Program-made: the position numbers and the translations under genes | Shown here: in pieces, positions 1 to 14,827 of the stretch | How positions within the stretch are numbered: the first letter of the stretch is position 1 | How the letters are laid out: the number at the start of each line of letters is the position of its first letter | Notes under the pieces: model-generated | Database searches by the model: none | Seen by the model: the letters and a program-made list of their open reading frames with translations, nothing else | What the model was told of the DNA's origin: nothing | NCBI GenBank assembly: GCA_963573385.1 | Contig: CAUYLG010013703.1 | Coordinates: forward strand, 1 to 64,000 | DNA: 64,000 bases | From: Cacajao melanocephalus | Taxonomy: Eukaryota; Chordata; Mammalia; Primates; Pitheciidae | Direction: 5' to 3'

Positions 1-360
1 GCTGCACAGGAGCGGGGTTGGAGGAGCCACAGGCAGAGGCAAGGAGACCACCCGGGGTTGGCAGGGGATGGGGAGAATCATAAATCCAAGCTGGAGATGG
101 ACTGGTGGCTGCAGGAGATGGAACAGCATGTCAAGGACACCTCCTTGTGTGTTTGGCTCTGGCAGGTAAAGGGTGCAACAACCACGTGCATCCAGGGGGT
201 CTCCCTCCGCCTGTCTCCACCCCCCATTAATTCCACTGTTGAAAGACACACTGCTGTCCTCCCGGAGCATGCCGAGAGGGCAAAAGGGGTGAGGAGTTTT
301 CAGAAAGAGAACGATGGCCACCCTCTTCTCCTTTGTCTTAATTTTGTCAGTAGAGAGCTG
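1..360 (-). repeat. L2-like (LINE-2) fragment, antisense, in otherwise unique sequence
   Basis: Roughly the first 180 bases resemble the reverse complement of the LINE-2 3' half as I recall it (an aggaga / gtcaaggac / ggctctggcag word order). The remainder up to 360 shows no recognisable feature. A 102-codon open frame crosses this stretch but has no known domain and is probably chance. Confidence 0.3.
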
Positions 361-374
361 CATTAGTCACTTTT

Positions 375-2269
<1,895 letters not shown>

Positions 2270-2705
2270 AAAATCTGAGAAAGGTCTCAGTTAACGTAGA
2301 AAGCTTATTTTGCCAAGGTTGAGGATACGTACCCATGACACAGTCTCAGGAGGTCCTGACGACGTGTGCCCAAAGTGGTCAGAGCACAGCTTGGCTTTAT
2401 ACACTTTAAGGAGACACAGGGCATCCATCAGCACACGCAAAATGAACATTGGTTTGGTCTGGAAAGTCAGGACAGCTCAAAGCTGGGAGGGGGCTTTCAG
2501 GTCACAGCTAGGCAGAGACAAATGGCTGCATTCTTTTGCATGTCTGACTAGCCTTTCCGAAAGAGGCAATCAGATATACATTTATCTCAGTGAGCAGAGG
2601 GATGACTTTGAATAGAATGGAAAGCAGGTTTGCCCTAAGCAGTTCCCAGTTTGAATTTTCTCTTTAGAGTGGTGATTTTGGGGGCCCAAGATATTTTCCT
2701 TTCAC
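2270..2705 (-). mobile_element. ERV1-type solo LTR fragment, copy 1
   Basis: Begins near 'atctgagaaaggtctcagtt' and contains 'attttgccaaggttgagga', 'acagtctcaggaggtcctga' and 'ggctttatacacttt', in the order also found at 56.93-57.2 kb. I judge the strand from the 'ttattttgcc' block, which would be the polyadenylation region in antisense. The right halves of the two copies differ, so they are probably different subfamilies. I do not assign a family name. Confidence 0.65.
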
Positions 2706-3321
2706 GAGGACGTTAAGGGAGGTGTCCTGGGGAAGAGATGTACCTGCAGAAGGTAACGGACGGGGAGCGGACGGCTGAGGGGGGTGAGACGAGAGTGGTA
2801 GGCAAAAAGAAGGAATGCTTCAAACAGGGAGGACAGGGTTCATGGTCCCCCTGCAAATGCTGTAGCAAGGAAGGCTTGGCCCTAGAAGTCATAAGGGTAG
2901 CCAAAAGGAACTCAAGAAGAAAGGTGTGCAGGGTCATCAAAACCAAGACCTCTTTGGAGGCTATGTCTAAGAATTTGGTCCTTGTTCTGAGAATTGTAGG
3001 ATCTCTGAGCAAATTTTAAACAAATGGGATGAGATACGCCATTGAAAAGCATGTACTGGCTGCTCTGAAGCAATAGAAGGAGAAGGCAAGAGTGAGAATT
3101 AAGGACACCCATTGGAAGGTCAAGGTCGGCATCCAGGCCAGAGTTGACAGCCTCCTGGTCTAAATGGCCTGGGTGCTGCAGAAGGAATACCTGAAACCCT
3201 GACTTTGAGGTCATGTGCTCCTGGGGGTCCCAGGAGTCCCAGGAACCTCCCTCAGACATACAGCATCCGCACAATTAACATTCAGGGCCGCTGCTCCTCC
3301 AGCTGTGCCGGCCCATCTGCA
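2706..3321 (-). repeat. GC-richer unique sequence, then L2-like antisense fragment
   Basis: 2706-2930 is unrecognised and somewhat CpG-richer than its surroundings. About 2930-3230 resembles antisense L2 (gagat, gccattgaa, 'ctggctgctctgaagcaata', caagagtgag in the right order). No credible gene: the open frames on both strands look like chance. Confidence 0.35.
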
Positions 3322-3527
3322 GGGACCCTCATCAGCTCACTTGCTCTGTAGGTAATAGACAGCTCTGGAAGGAAACTGATGTTCCAGATGGAGATGGCCA
3401 GTTTAATTTGCAGCTTCTAAATCTGTACAGATACAGTGTTCTGTCATTAAAGATTCATTTAGACTTATCCTAATAGGAAACAATATAACTCAGCCAGACC
3501 CATAAATGACAAATTGCCCTCCCTCAA
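3322..3527 (+). repeat. Unnamed dispersed repeat, copy A
   Basis: Shares a co-linear set of words with 13461-13670: 'atctgcagggacc', 'gagatggccagtt', 'aatttgcag', 'taaatctgta', 'ctgtcattaaa', 'attcatttaga', 'taggaaa'. Both copies lie on the same strand and are interrupted by small gaps. This is best explained as two copies of one old interspersed repeat whose family I do not recognise. Confidence 0.75.
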
Positions 3528-4927
3528 TAGAAATCCTAAGGCAAAAGATGTGACTATCCATCATTGGATCCAGTAGTTAATTTCTGTGTAGCTGACAGCA
3601 CTTCATGGTGTTCAGAATGATGAGTAGTCCCCCTCTGGCCTTCGGTCCAATGCTCTGAACTCACAACATGGGTTGCAGCTTCAGAACCAACGAGGTGACC
3701 ATTAGTACCAGCTTGAAAGAGCTGGTCAGATAGCAAGTCATACAACCAAGGAAGTTTATAGCTTATGTATCAGTGATTCCATACCACTTCTTGATTTTAA
3801 GAATAAATGCAACAACAAAAAGGGGGAAATGATGAAAATTCCCCAAGTTATATAGACATAAAAGTGACTGAAGGGAATTTCAGCTGGGGCACAAATGCTG
3901 GCTTCAAGAGCATCCCGGTACGTTGCTTTCTTCTTGGCTTCTCTAAGTGGAAGCAGCATACTCTAGGGTAAAATATCTAGAATTTAGAGTCATACTGATT
4001 TGACTGTGATTTCTAGCTTAACACATACTAAATAGTCAGCACAGTGAGATGTTTAAGGATATGGGACTTAAGAGGCCAGCCTGGGTTTGAATGCCAATTC
4101 CAATGAAATCAGGCAAATGACTCAACTTCTAAACCCTTGTTTCATTCTCTAAAACAAAAACAATAATAAAGCAATTGATCCTAACTCATGTGCTTGTTAG
4201 ATTTAAATGATATAAGTCCTGTAAAACCATCAGGACAATGACCAGTCTCTCATACCAACAGCAACATTGGTGAGCACTTGCCTTTTCTAGCTGTGTGATG
4301 GCACATAAATGCCTGCATTGCTTTTCTGGGTCTATCTCAGGCTAAATTAAATGTGCACAAAATGCTTAATTCAGCACCCGGCACTTGATAGTGTCTGCAA
4401 CTTGAGTTTCACTCCTCACTTTGTATTTGAAAGCTGGTTGAAAATTTGCCTAGTCGTGTGACCAAAGAATCCCATGACTGAGAAAGCTTTCTGAACCACA
4501 TAACAAAGGAACATGCTTTATTCACCAACTAAATACTTTCCAGGATTCCAGCACTCAGCCCCTGGAGTGTGTTGAATACCTTATCTTTGGTGGCGGCATC
4601 CAAGTTCAGAATTGGAGAGCTGGAGCCCCACAAAGAATAGAAGGAACTTGGGCACCATATTGTTTAGGATTTTCTGAATGCCAACCCTCCAGCGGATTCA
4701 GGAGACCTCTCACACCCTCGTAAGCAAAGAACGTGATTTAAGAGCCCAATCTGAACTCAAACCACCTTGGGCCCTGAGCATGTATGAGAAGAGTGGCAGG
4801 GGTGTTCTCTCAAGCCAGGCTGGAGTGCTGAGGTCAAGGGGCTATAAAGCCAAAAGACAGACTTGGCGGAGAAGTTCCCCCACGTAAAGGAACGCACTGA
4901 AGGGAATCACATGTAAATTGCAGACAG
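3528..4927. other. No gene; one MIR remnant
   Basis: Apart from the MIR at about 4030-4260, I see no recognisable repeat, RNA gene or exon here. Confidence 0.5.
4030..4260 (+). mobile_element. MIR SINE
   Basis: Follows the MIR order: a gtgagatgtttaaggat head, 'gccagcctgggtttgaatgc', 'caaatgactcaacttctaaa', 'tgtttcattctctaaaac', then 'gttagatttaaatgata'. The order and spacing match a nearly complete sense-strand MIR. Confidence 0.75.
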
Positions 4928-5445
4928 ATTAATACCTGTTTCTGCATAACAATAAGATCACAAACTCAGCGGCTTCAAACAACACACATCTATGATCTCA
5001 CAGCTTCTGCAGTCCAGGAAAACAGACTCTTAGCTAGGCCCTGTGCCAGGCTGCAGTCCCAGTGTCAGGGGGTTGAGTTCTCATCTGATGCTGGACCAGG
5101 GAAGGCTCTGCCTCTAAGCTCCTGTGGTTGTTGTTGGAATTCTGTTCTTTGCAGGCTGCCAGACGGAGGGCCTCAGTTTCTTTCTGACTATTGACTGGAA
5201 GTTGGTCTCAACATGGCCACGTGCTTCCTCAGAGCCAGCAGGGGCATGAGGCACCTGGCAAGACATTCAATATTATACAACATGAGCAGGTACAAGCAAT
5301 TATGCTCATTCTGTTACAGCTGCAGCATTCTGTCAGTGAAGAGCAAGTCCCAGGTTCCATCCACACTAAAGCAGGGAGATTGCATAGGGGATGATCAATA
5401 AATAGCAGGTGGGGGTCCTGGGGTCACCTTAGAACCAGTGCATCT
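4928..5445 (-). mobile_element. MLT1-family LTR (ERVL-MaLR)
   Basis: Begins 'ttaatacctgtttctgcata' followed by 'cacaaactcagcggcttcaa', which is the antisense 3' end of an MLT1 LTR (the CACTAAG and CTAATACA side). It continues through 'ggttgagttctcatctgatg' and 'tcaacatggccacgtgcttc'. The right boundary is uncertain. Confidence 0.65.
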
Positions 5446-6619
5446 CAGCAGTGCTACCTGAAGGAGATGGCATCTCAGAGCTCTATTATTCCCTCCACTG
5501 GCTTGTGAGCAAATGGAAGGAAAGGCTCCTGAATGTCGCATTTGGGAGAAAGGGAGTGTTTGAGTCAGGAGATTAAAACAAGGGAACAAAGAATAAGCCA
5601 GAGGCTCTAGCTGGGAAGTAAATTACATTTTTTTTTTTTTTTTGCTTTAAAGAAGGAGAAATCTGCTCTTAAAGTGAATCTTCCCACTGCCCCAGTGCCA
5701 TGAAAAATGCCCTTGAAACATGTCCAGGCAGCATCCAGCAGGACAGCTTGAGCATCCAGCAGAAGAGCCATCTCTGCTGAGTTAGGGTACCTTGGCTCCA
5801 CTCCTGATGCTGCCATTCACTGCTGGAGGATCCTCAGCAAATCCCATCCTCTTGGAGAAAGGCTGTGGCCTAAGACATAGAGGGGCACCATCTGTCCAGT
5901 TGCCCTGCCTGGGTCATTGATTGCCCCCTGCAGAAAAGAAGAGTAAGCTGGGGAAAACTAGCAGGAAAGCCTCTTACAGGACTCAGAGGAAGGCGATGCA
6001 GTGGTTTCTAAACCATAGCTTGTGGAAAGGGAGAATGGCACCGACGGCCACTGAGGGCTCTGGGACTGCCGGTTAAGGAAAGATTTAGGAAGAGGGCTGC
6101 ATGCCCATCTTGAACTCCTGTGAGCCTCACTGAGCATTGGGTGAGTGAGCATCACCAGCTTTTTCACCTGGAGTCTGTACAATGCTAGAGGCACAAGATT
6201 TCCATTGCTGAATCTGGTGTGTGCCTTTGCAATGGCACATACCTTCCATTGGGTCAAGTCCAGGACCCTCAGGCCAATGTACCATGCAGGAGGGGTCTAA
6301 GATAAGGCTGAAATGACATCATGAAGCTCCACAGCAGAATTTATCCCACTCCACTGAAAGAGGGCACTCAGGATGGACTTAGCCATCACTCCACATGCCC
6401 CCAGTGTGCTCCCGAAAGCATCAGGCCATGAGATGCTCAGTGCCCCAGCAGACCTGTTACAGGTGCACCAGCTCCTCCCACTGGCATTCCCAGAACACAG
6501 AGGCATCCTGAGAAGATAAAACGTTTATTTCAGAACTTCTCCAACATTTGTACACCTAGAACTTTGGGTGTTGACTGGTAACAACTGCCAATATTTCAGT
6601 AATCTGGTGGGACGGAGGA
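5446..6619. other. No gene recognised; short poly-T tract
   Basis: A T16-17 tract at about 5627-5643 is followed by 'gctttaaagaaggag' rather than by an Alu, so it may be a lone processed-transcript tail in antisense. Nothing else is recognisable. Confidence 0.4.
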
Positions 6620-7565
6620 ACCACTGGGAAATGCTGACAGCCCCAGAGCCATTATCCATAAGTAGTCATGGAGTGTTGCTTCTGTGCCAGCCACTGCTGG
6701 GGGAGAGAAGCATTCAATCATGAAAAGAAGAGACAATGTGGTCCCTGTCCTCCCAGCACTTCCATTCTAGGGATGAAGCAATGGCAAGAGAAATGCACAC
6801 AGTGTGTAGGATGCTAGAGGCAAGTTCTAGGGAGAAAGGGTAAAGCAGGGTTGGGCTGCTGACATTTTGAATGGGATAGCTCGGCACACTTCACCAAGAA
6901 AGACCTTGTGGTCTGCACCTGGGGAAAGTAAGCAGGTGAGCAGGAGGGAGTCTGGGGAAAGAGCGTTCTAGGCAGAGGAGCAGCAGTGCAAAGGCCCTGA
7001 GTCGGGAGCCACCTGAAGTTCTAGAGAGGCTGCAAAGAGGCCGAGGTAGTTGAGCAGAGACAATGAGGCGTGAATACGAATAGATGATGTCAGAGAGGTG
7101 ATGGGGACAAATTGCATGGATTCGTCTAATGGGTAATGGAGGGCAAAATCCTATGGGGTCTGATACATAGTGGAGGGAGCACATCCTATAGGTTTGACAG
7201 GAATTGGGGCCAAATTCTGCAGGGTTTGGTAGGTGGGGAGGACAAAACTCTATAGGGTCTAGTAAGGGAGGGAAGGAACAACTCCTGTAGGGTCTAATAA
7301 TTAAAGGGATAGAGCAAATCCTAGAGTTTGACAGGTAGCAGGGGTGGTTTTGTTGAACTTGGGCTCTAACTGTGCCGCACTCGGTATCGTGAGAGTATTC
7401 TGAGCAAAGAGCCGGGCTCGCTGTGATCTCACGATGGGTCCATCTAGGTACGAGGTTGAGACAGGACTGCAGGAGGGACTGGGGTGGAAGACGGCAGATT
7501 CATCAGCAGGCTGATGGTGACTCAGGCCAGGGAGATAAGAGGGCTGTAACTAAAGGAATCATCCT
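6620..7565 (-). mobile_element. LINE-2 (L2) 3' region, antisense
   Basis: Reads as the reverse complement of L2: 'cttctgtgccagccactgct', 'gtccctgtcctcccagcact', 'gagcgttctaggcagaggag', 'agtgcaaaggccctgag' and 'ctggggtggaagacggcag' in order. A segment of the L2 is replaced by a tandem array at 7099-7340. Confidence 0.65.
7099..7340. repeat. Degenerate ~35-bp tandem repeat inside L2
   Basis: About seven imperfect units of the form gg-nggac-aaat-cct-atagggt-tgata-agg. Unit starts are near 7099, 7136, 7171, 7206, 7236, 7271 and 7307. Each has a purine-rich head, a caaatcct-like middle and an agggt(c/t)t tail. The unit resembles the L2 antisense segment around ccagatc-tgtagggcctt, so the array probably grew from that piece. 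Confidence 0.75.
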
Positions 7566-9369
7566 CTATCTCTCCTTTAAGCTTTCCCCTCCATAAACCG
7601 CAGTCTTTAAATCTAATGCTCTGCACGAAACCCAGGCACTCTACTGTTAGACATTGTTATGTTTTTTCCACCTAATTGAGCGAGTGGTTAAGAATTTAAG
7701 ACATTTTATGGCACTTATTAATCTATTGTCAGTCTTTAATTTTATAGACAGGAACCAGTTAAGAGCTGAGCTATAAAATTTCACTATGGATTCCGGGCCC
7801 TTAATGTTGATCACAGGATTCATGGGGACATGGAGGGGTGAGGGGGGAGGATAGGAGGAAGGAAAGCAGAGTTCATCCCCATGAGCCCAGGCTGGGAGGT
7901 GTCTTGGGCCCTCTCCTTTCTAACTCACACCAATAAACTTGCCGCCAAATGAACTGTGCAGAAACCTTTCTCCCCCCCTGGATCAATCCTACCTTCAGAA
8001 GTCCCAGGGCCTGAGTCATCTCATCCAATTGATCTAGAGATGCTCCTTGTAAAGTCTCAGGTACCACATACTCTTGCCAGACTCCAGCTAGCTGTTCCCC
8101 AGGACAAGACACTAAGTCAGCCTCTTACTTTCCCTCCCTTACACCAACAGTGCCCCATTCACGTCCCCTAACCTGCTAAACACACTACCTTCTTCCATCC
8201 CACTGTTTACTAATTACTTAATTGGGATTAGGGATTCAGAGAGACGCTCTCTGCTCTTCCAGGAGACGACGGATGTGTGAAAAACTAAAGCACATGATGA
8301 CAAAGGCAGGCCTGGCTTATGAGCTGCAGGGTCGATGTGCTGTGAGACACAGAGGCTACAGTCACTTCCACTTTGCAGATGGAGAAGCAGGATTAGGACC
8401 AGGTGAAGTGTCTTGGAGGAAGCTTGAGGTTGGATATGTAGGGTGCCACGACCAGCTGAGAGTGAGACCAATGACACCACAGCACTTCAAGCTCTCTGCA
8501 GATATTCCATTCCGAAGCTGGATCCTGTCCGGCTCCCAACCAAGCCCTCTGCCAGGGTAGATCCAAGCCAGTGACTCACACTGCAGCTGCTGACTCTTTT
8601 GTGAACGCAGACTCTGAGAAAGCTACCCACTTCTGCTTCAGGTCCTGATTGTCCCAAATCAATGACAAGGTCTCATCTATCCTTGGCTCCAAGATGTCAA
8701 TCGTCCTAGCTTAAGAACTTTCAAGGGCAGTATAAGAGACAATCATATGTGCATGGTTTGCATAACTATGATTGGAGATACGGCTCCTTGTATTGTTAAA
8801 GTCACCTACGTGAGGCCTATATGGCAAATTCCTCTTAGAAGCAGCACTGGGCTGTTTTGTGTGAGATGCTAAAAGCTACATGCTTCCTCGGGTGCCCTTT
8901 TTTTTTTCTTTTTTGCCTGCCAGGGAATTTGGACTAAGCTTTATACTCTATTGTTAGAGCACGTCCCAGCTTAAGAACTTTTTAGAGACAATTAACTTTC
9001 TTCCTTCTTTTTCCCTGCCCCCAAATCATTCACACAGATTTTCATCACATTCCTATGCCACTTTTTACTCTTTTAATTCACCTCTAATCTTTTTTAGAAG
9101 CAAGTGGGGATTTAGGGAATTAATTCAACTCTTTCTTATCTATGAACTCACGGTGACCACTGCCCCGATGTGGAAAATCACTCTCGGTGCAGACACAGTT
9201 CAATTGAGACATGGAAACTTCTGAAAGTGGAGTCTATCAAGCAGCTATTGAAAAGGCTGCCTCTGCAGAATATTAATAGCATGAGGAAAGCTATGTGATA
9301 TGAATTCATTTCTGAGAAAAGGTATCAATCTACATATAGTGCAATGTGAACTTCATTTGGTAAAAATAA
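7566..9369. other. No gene; AT-richer unique sequence with a short direct repeat
   Basis: No element recognised with confidence. A ~21-bp word (cgtcc, then agcttaagaacttt) occurs at 8702-8722 and again at 8962-8982, each followed by an agagacaat stretch. An MIR-like antisense trace may lie around 8340-8420. Open frames of 60-112 codons have no recognisable domain. Confidence 0.45.
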
Positions 9370-9505
9370 ATATGAAGTGCATATATACATAGAAAAATGG
9401 AAAGAAATGATACTAAAAGGTTAATGCAATTATTTCTAGGATCAGAGATTAATAATGATTCTCTAATTCTTCTTCGAAATTTTCCAGTGTGCTCCATTTT
9501 TTTTT
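9370..9505 (+). mobile_element. Possible L1M 3' UTR remnant
   Basis: 'atggaaagaaatgatactaa', 'aggttaatgcaattatttct' and 'cgaaattttccagtgtgctc' resemble the 3' UTR of L1MB/L1MC-type elements. Weak and short. Confidence 0.3.
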
Positions 9506-9916
9506 TTATCCACAAGCGTATGCTGTTTCTCTTTTGCTGAGTATTGCTTCCAAGGTATCCATCTTGCACACTTACATCTGGATCATTCATGAAAACTGCA
9601 TATACCATGCCACTATGTGAACATATGACTATTTATGTATCTATTTTCATGTTGATGGACATGTAGATGACATCCAATCATCTAGTTTTGCAACAATTCT
9701 GCTCTAACTTTGGGGGGCACAGGTTCAAGTGGTCCTTAGAGTTTACTTGAGAGGTAGAATTGCTGCTTTCCACATGATTGCAAATCAGGTCTTCAGAATG
9801 GGTGCTTCCTTATCAATACTTGGCACTGCAAGCCTGCTTTTCTTTTCTTTTCAGCCAGTATAATTGGCGCAGAACGTTATCTCTGTATTTTTTGAATGCA
9901 AATGAGGTGAAATATC

Positions 9917-10671
<755 letters not shown>

Positions 10672-10800
10672 TGTTTGCCTTTATGAACTGTATATTTTCT
10701 TCTCTGCGCATTTATTTATTGAGGTATTTGTATAATCCTAATTGATTTCTTAGAAATTGTTCATTTAAAATGATTTACTTACAGAATATTAATTCAATTC

Positions 10801-11989
10801 TCTAGTCATGTTTTTTAATTTGTTATATATTTTTCTAAAGCAAAACTGCCACATTTCAACCTGAACGGATCTAATGATTAAAACTTGAGTTGTAGACCAC
10901 CCCCACTCCCAACACACACACATAGGAGGGTCATCAGGGGAACAGGGTTTTTGGAGCCTCAATTTTGGTACCCAAGTCACAAAGATGTAAATGCTACAGA
11001 GAAAGAATGGGCCCAAAACTCAAGTCTTGCCTGGACATCAGACAGATGTTCATCAGGAGGCATTGTATTTCTCATCTCTCGTAGGAACTCTGATTTGAAT
11101 CAAATCACCACAACTTTTGCATTTTTCTAATGGAGGGACGTATATTCCTTGTACAAAGAGCATTCTCTCTCTCTCTCTTTTTTTTCTGTTTAAGAGCATT
11201 CTCTCTTGACTGTTTCAAGACAACATCTGCCAAGCTGCTTGACTGAGGTCTCTGGTGAGCATGTTATTGAAGGAAAACAAATATGTCATCATCTTCATCT
11301 TGAAGTGGCTGGCCTCCGGATAACTTTACAAAGACCCATCTCTCGATACAGCCCCCTATTCTGTAATACCTTCTACCAGAAGCACAGTTTCCTGGTGTTC
11401 TGTTTCCATTCTTGTTGGTGAATAAACCCCCACCAGAACTCTGGTTTTATTTACTCTCCTTCCTAGTCTTATCACCTTCTCTAATTGTGGATGAAAATGG
11501 TGGTTGAACTGTGAAGTTATAATGCCATACCTGAGATCACTTGTCTTGAAGCATGTTGGTGTGTACTTAGGATATCTGCACTGTGGGGTACTTCTCATGT
11601 CAATGGGACTTTAAATATAATGCATCTCTTTGTAATTTATTCAACCCTATGGGTTGAGAGCATTCCCTTGGCCAGATATTGTGCACTGAAGACTGAGCTG
11701 CCTTTGTAAAGAAAGACATTACTTGAGATACCTGATTCTTGAGATTGAGTGACAGAGATGCAATGGGAGTACTGAATGCCCATGAAGACCAGCCCATGAA
11801 AAGACCAGGGAGCATGACATGCCAGGGAGAGGAAGTGGAAAGTGTATTCAGGAGGCTGACCTTCAGGATCAGAGAGAAGGCTGGTGTCATGGAGGCAGTA
11901 AAGGATGAAGAAGCATGGGAAGTCGAAAAGTTTCTCTTTAAAGTTTCCTTTCTTGTTAAAGAGTAAAACTTTTTGTTGAGCCCTATCCT
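10801..11989. other. No gene recognised
   Basis: Mixed sequence with a short (CT)n tract at about 11165-11179 and a CA-rich patch at about 10910-10922. The 96- and 81-codon open frames have no recognisable domain. Confidence 0.45.
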
Positions 11990-12385
11990 ATTTAACTGTT
12001 AAACATGCCATGCTTACAGGCACATAGTACACTCTATGTCCTTGTACTTTAACCAAGATGTCTGTGCTGGATGTACTCACAGGTATGTCCCAGCTCTCCA
12101 TTGCTTTTACCTGTTTAAAAAGGTTTTAAGTTGTTAACCAATCAAGATTTAGTTTAGATTGTGAGGTCTGACTCCAGCCAACGGAGATCAGACGTAGCAA
12201 TAAGGATGACCCCAAATGCATAGGGGATAAATATGCCTGTTTTCCTTTGTTCATTGTACTCTCATGGCAAGACAACTAACGAGGGTACACTTCCTGCAGT
12301 CCAGGAAGTAAAAATTGTGTTGCTAAAAGATCCTTTGTCTCAGTGCTAATTTTTCTTTGCAGCACACAGCATCTGTTTCCAACAG
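11990..12385 (+). mobile_element. Probable ERV LTR
   Basis: The layout resembles an ERV1 LTR: 'gacgtagcaataaggatgac', 'aaatgcataggggataaata', then 'ctcatggcaagacaactaac', 'ctgcagtccaggaagtaaaa' and a 'ttgctaaaagatcctttgtc' tail. Termini are not clear and no family is assigned. Confidence 0.4.
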
Positions 12386-12399
12386 GAAGAGAATGGTAG

Positions 12400-12640
12400 G
12401 AGACGTACAGGAAAGATACAGCTGGGGATGGGTCCTGCAGGTCCTTTGGCCATGGGAAGGTGTTTGGATTTTATTCAAAGTACAGTGAGACTGAGATGAA
12501 CTCTTAAGATAGCCATGGCTGTATATGAATGCATTGAAAAGGGGGCCAAAGAAAAGTCTGGAGGTTGACATCATAGTGCAGAAGAGAATGATGGTGGGTG
12601 CAGACCACTTCCCTGATCCCAAGAGAATGTCTCCAGGCAG
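12400..12640 (-). mobile_element. L2 fragment, antisense
   Basis: 'gggtcctgcaggtcctttgg', 'ccatgggaaggtgtttgga' and 'ttttattcaaagtacagtga' match the antisense L2 segment (a gggccttgtaggcc word, then gactttggattttattc). A 143-codon minus-strand open frame over this region is explained by the repeat. Confidence 0.6.
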
Positions 12641-13460
12641 CAGGTAGAATGGGGGGCAGGGGAGCCCATGAGAGGAGCAGCCAAGATCCAGATGCTGCAC
12701 CAGCTGCAGACGCTCCCCTTGTTTTGAAGATAAGTAAGAAATTATAAAGACCATTTTCCCAAAGAATCAGTAGCTTCCGTTTTAATGAAGGCTGAAGTCT
12801 GAATGATGTTATTCTGGTGGATGACTTTGTTTCTATCGGTGGTTTTTAACTAATTACCATAAGTACTGTCCATTTAGAGTTTCACTGTAATTCCAGTCCC
12901 TATTAATGTGTAAGCAGAGCCTTATCTTTGCCGCAAGCTACTGTTTATTCATAGGATGAGACAGTACATCACAGACATTGTCATATCAAATAGATGTTTT
13001 TTGTATTACATTGTGTGCAGTATGAATGAGCCAGAAGTGATTTGCCAAATAGGAAGTGCATTAAGAAATGAATTCTGAATTTTAAAAGACATCCACTTGC
13101 TGTTGCTTGAGTTTGGGGTGTCTTGGGTTCCAACTTTCTTTTTATCTTGGAGTTTTTGCCTTAAGAAAATGTGAGCTGGCTGATGGGTAACAGCATTGAT
13201 GAGGGGCTCGGTTAGTGTCCTCAGGTCACCAGGGGATGCTGCTTCCCACTGCCTCTGTGCACAAGTGTGGGCATCTTGCTGGCTGCAAAAACAGTGCTAC
13301 CTCCCTTTCTCTACCTTTCATCAACAAAGATGTCAGCTATCTGGCATGTCAATTTGAAGCCATAAGGAGATCAAGCTGGCACAGTCTGCAAAGCTTAAAT
13401 GCTTGGTTGCCGTTAGGATTTGGAATAGTGCCTTCAGGAGCCCCCAAACGGAACCTCACA
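12641..13460. other. No gene recognised
   Basis: No repeat or exon that I can support. It leads into the second copy of the unnamed repeat. Confidence 0.4.
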
Positions 13461-13670
13461 TCTGCAGGGACCCGAGGAAAGATCGCCTCTCTCCATTTGT
13501 GAGAGACACATATGGAAGCAGACAGATGTTCTTGATGAGATGGCCAGTTCAATTTGCAGTTCCTAAATCTGTAGAGACATCATGTCCTGTCATTAAACAT
13601 TCATTTAGAACCATCTTCATAGGAAATAATGTAACAGAGCATTGTACCTAGATGATAAATGGTGCCTTTT
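13461..13670 (+). repeat. Unnamed dispersed repeat, copy B
   Basis: Partner of the copy at 3322-3527, with the same word order and strand. This copy is better preserved in its middle ('gagatggccagttcaatttg', 'cagttcctaaatctgtagag'). Similarity may extend left of 13461, where 'atcaagctggcacagtctg' has no counterpart in copy A. Confidence 0.75.
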
Positions 13671-14827
13671 GTGCATGAAATATTAAAGTGACAGCCACTA
13701 ACTTCTCCATCCGAACCTTCAAGTAAGTACTTGGCTGGTTAAAACAAGACTGTTTCCTCAAAGCTCATTCATGTGGCTGTTCTCCGCATGCCCATTGTGT
13801 TAGACAGTGTGCTGGAGGGGAAAAGGCATCAACAGCATACAAGACACAGTGTAGCCTTCCGAGAAGCTCCCAGGAATAGGTTCTGATCATTTAAGGATAC
13901 ACAGAATAAAGTCAGGATATGTCTGAGCAAATGAGTGTTCTTCTTTGCTGGATTCACTTTGAAGTGAGTGACATTTTTAAATTTCTCGAGCATATTGGAC
14001 ATTTCCCTGGATGTTGTCAGTGCCATTTTGAAAGCTTTCTGTATGCACTACACTTCATAAAACTTCTTTCTTATTCAAAGACATATTTAATTAAAACCCA
14101 GTTTTATGGTGCATGCACTAATTATTACTCTTGGCTTGAAGGCTCAGGCTGAACCTGCTTTGAAATTCTGCAACTCAAATCCTTTTGCAATCATTTTGGA
14201 AACCTTTTGCAATCATTATGTTTTCAAAATAATTCAGTGGCTCTTATGTAAGTTGCTCGCTGATTTTTTTGTAAATGTAAAAATATAAATAAAAGGAACA
14301 CCCAGGAACTCGTTATAATACAGCCATATCAGGAGAGATTTGGCTTGCTGAAAATATCACGCTCAGTTAAGATACTGCGAGAGGCTATACACTTTCAATG
14401 GAGGAAGCTATACTTCTTATCTAGCCTAGCCTTATTATAACTTTCAGGATCCGCCACACCCATCTCCCTTCCTGGCATGAGTATGCACTAATATTGGTTG
14501 AGTTGAATGGAGATAAAGTACTATTTTGGCAAAACACTTGTTTGACTTCTTGCTGTGCAAAAGGATTCTGCTTAGATGTAGTATAGACGTGGCTGCAGAA
14601 AGAAAAGTGGAAATCCCGAAGATGGTTGATGAAGTCTTGATGTGAGGGTCAGAACTTACATTTAACAGGGTCAAACTCAACACTGGCCTGACGTTGTGTG
14701 TCAGAGTCCTGGCTACGCGTGAGAACTTCCTGGGGAGCTTTTGAAACATAACGCCACCTAGAATCCCCCACTATGCCATTCCCCCGTGACCTAAGGACAC
14801 TAAACGAGCCCCTCTCCAGTGCTTCTC
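13671..14827. other. No gene recognised; AT-rich
   Basis: A small direct repeat is present ('ccttttgcaatcatt' at 14181-14195 and 14203-14217). Otherwise I see nothing recognisable. Confidence 0.45.
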
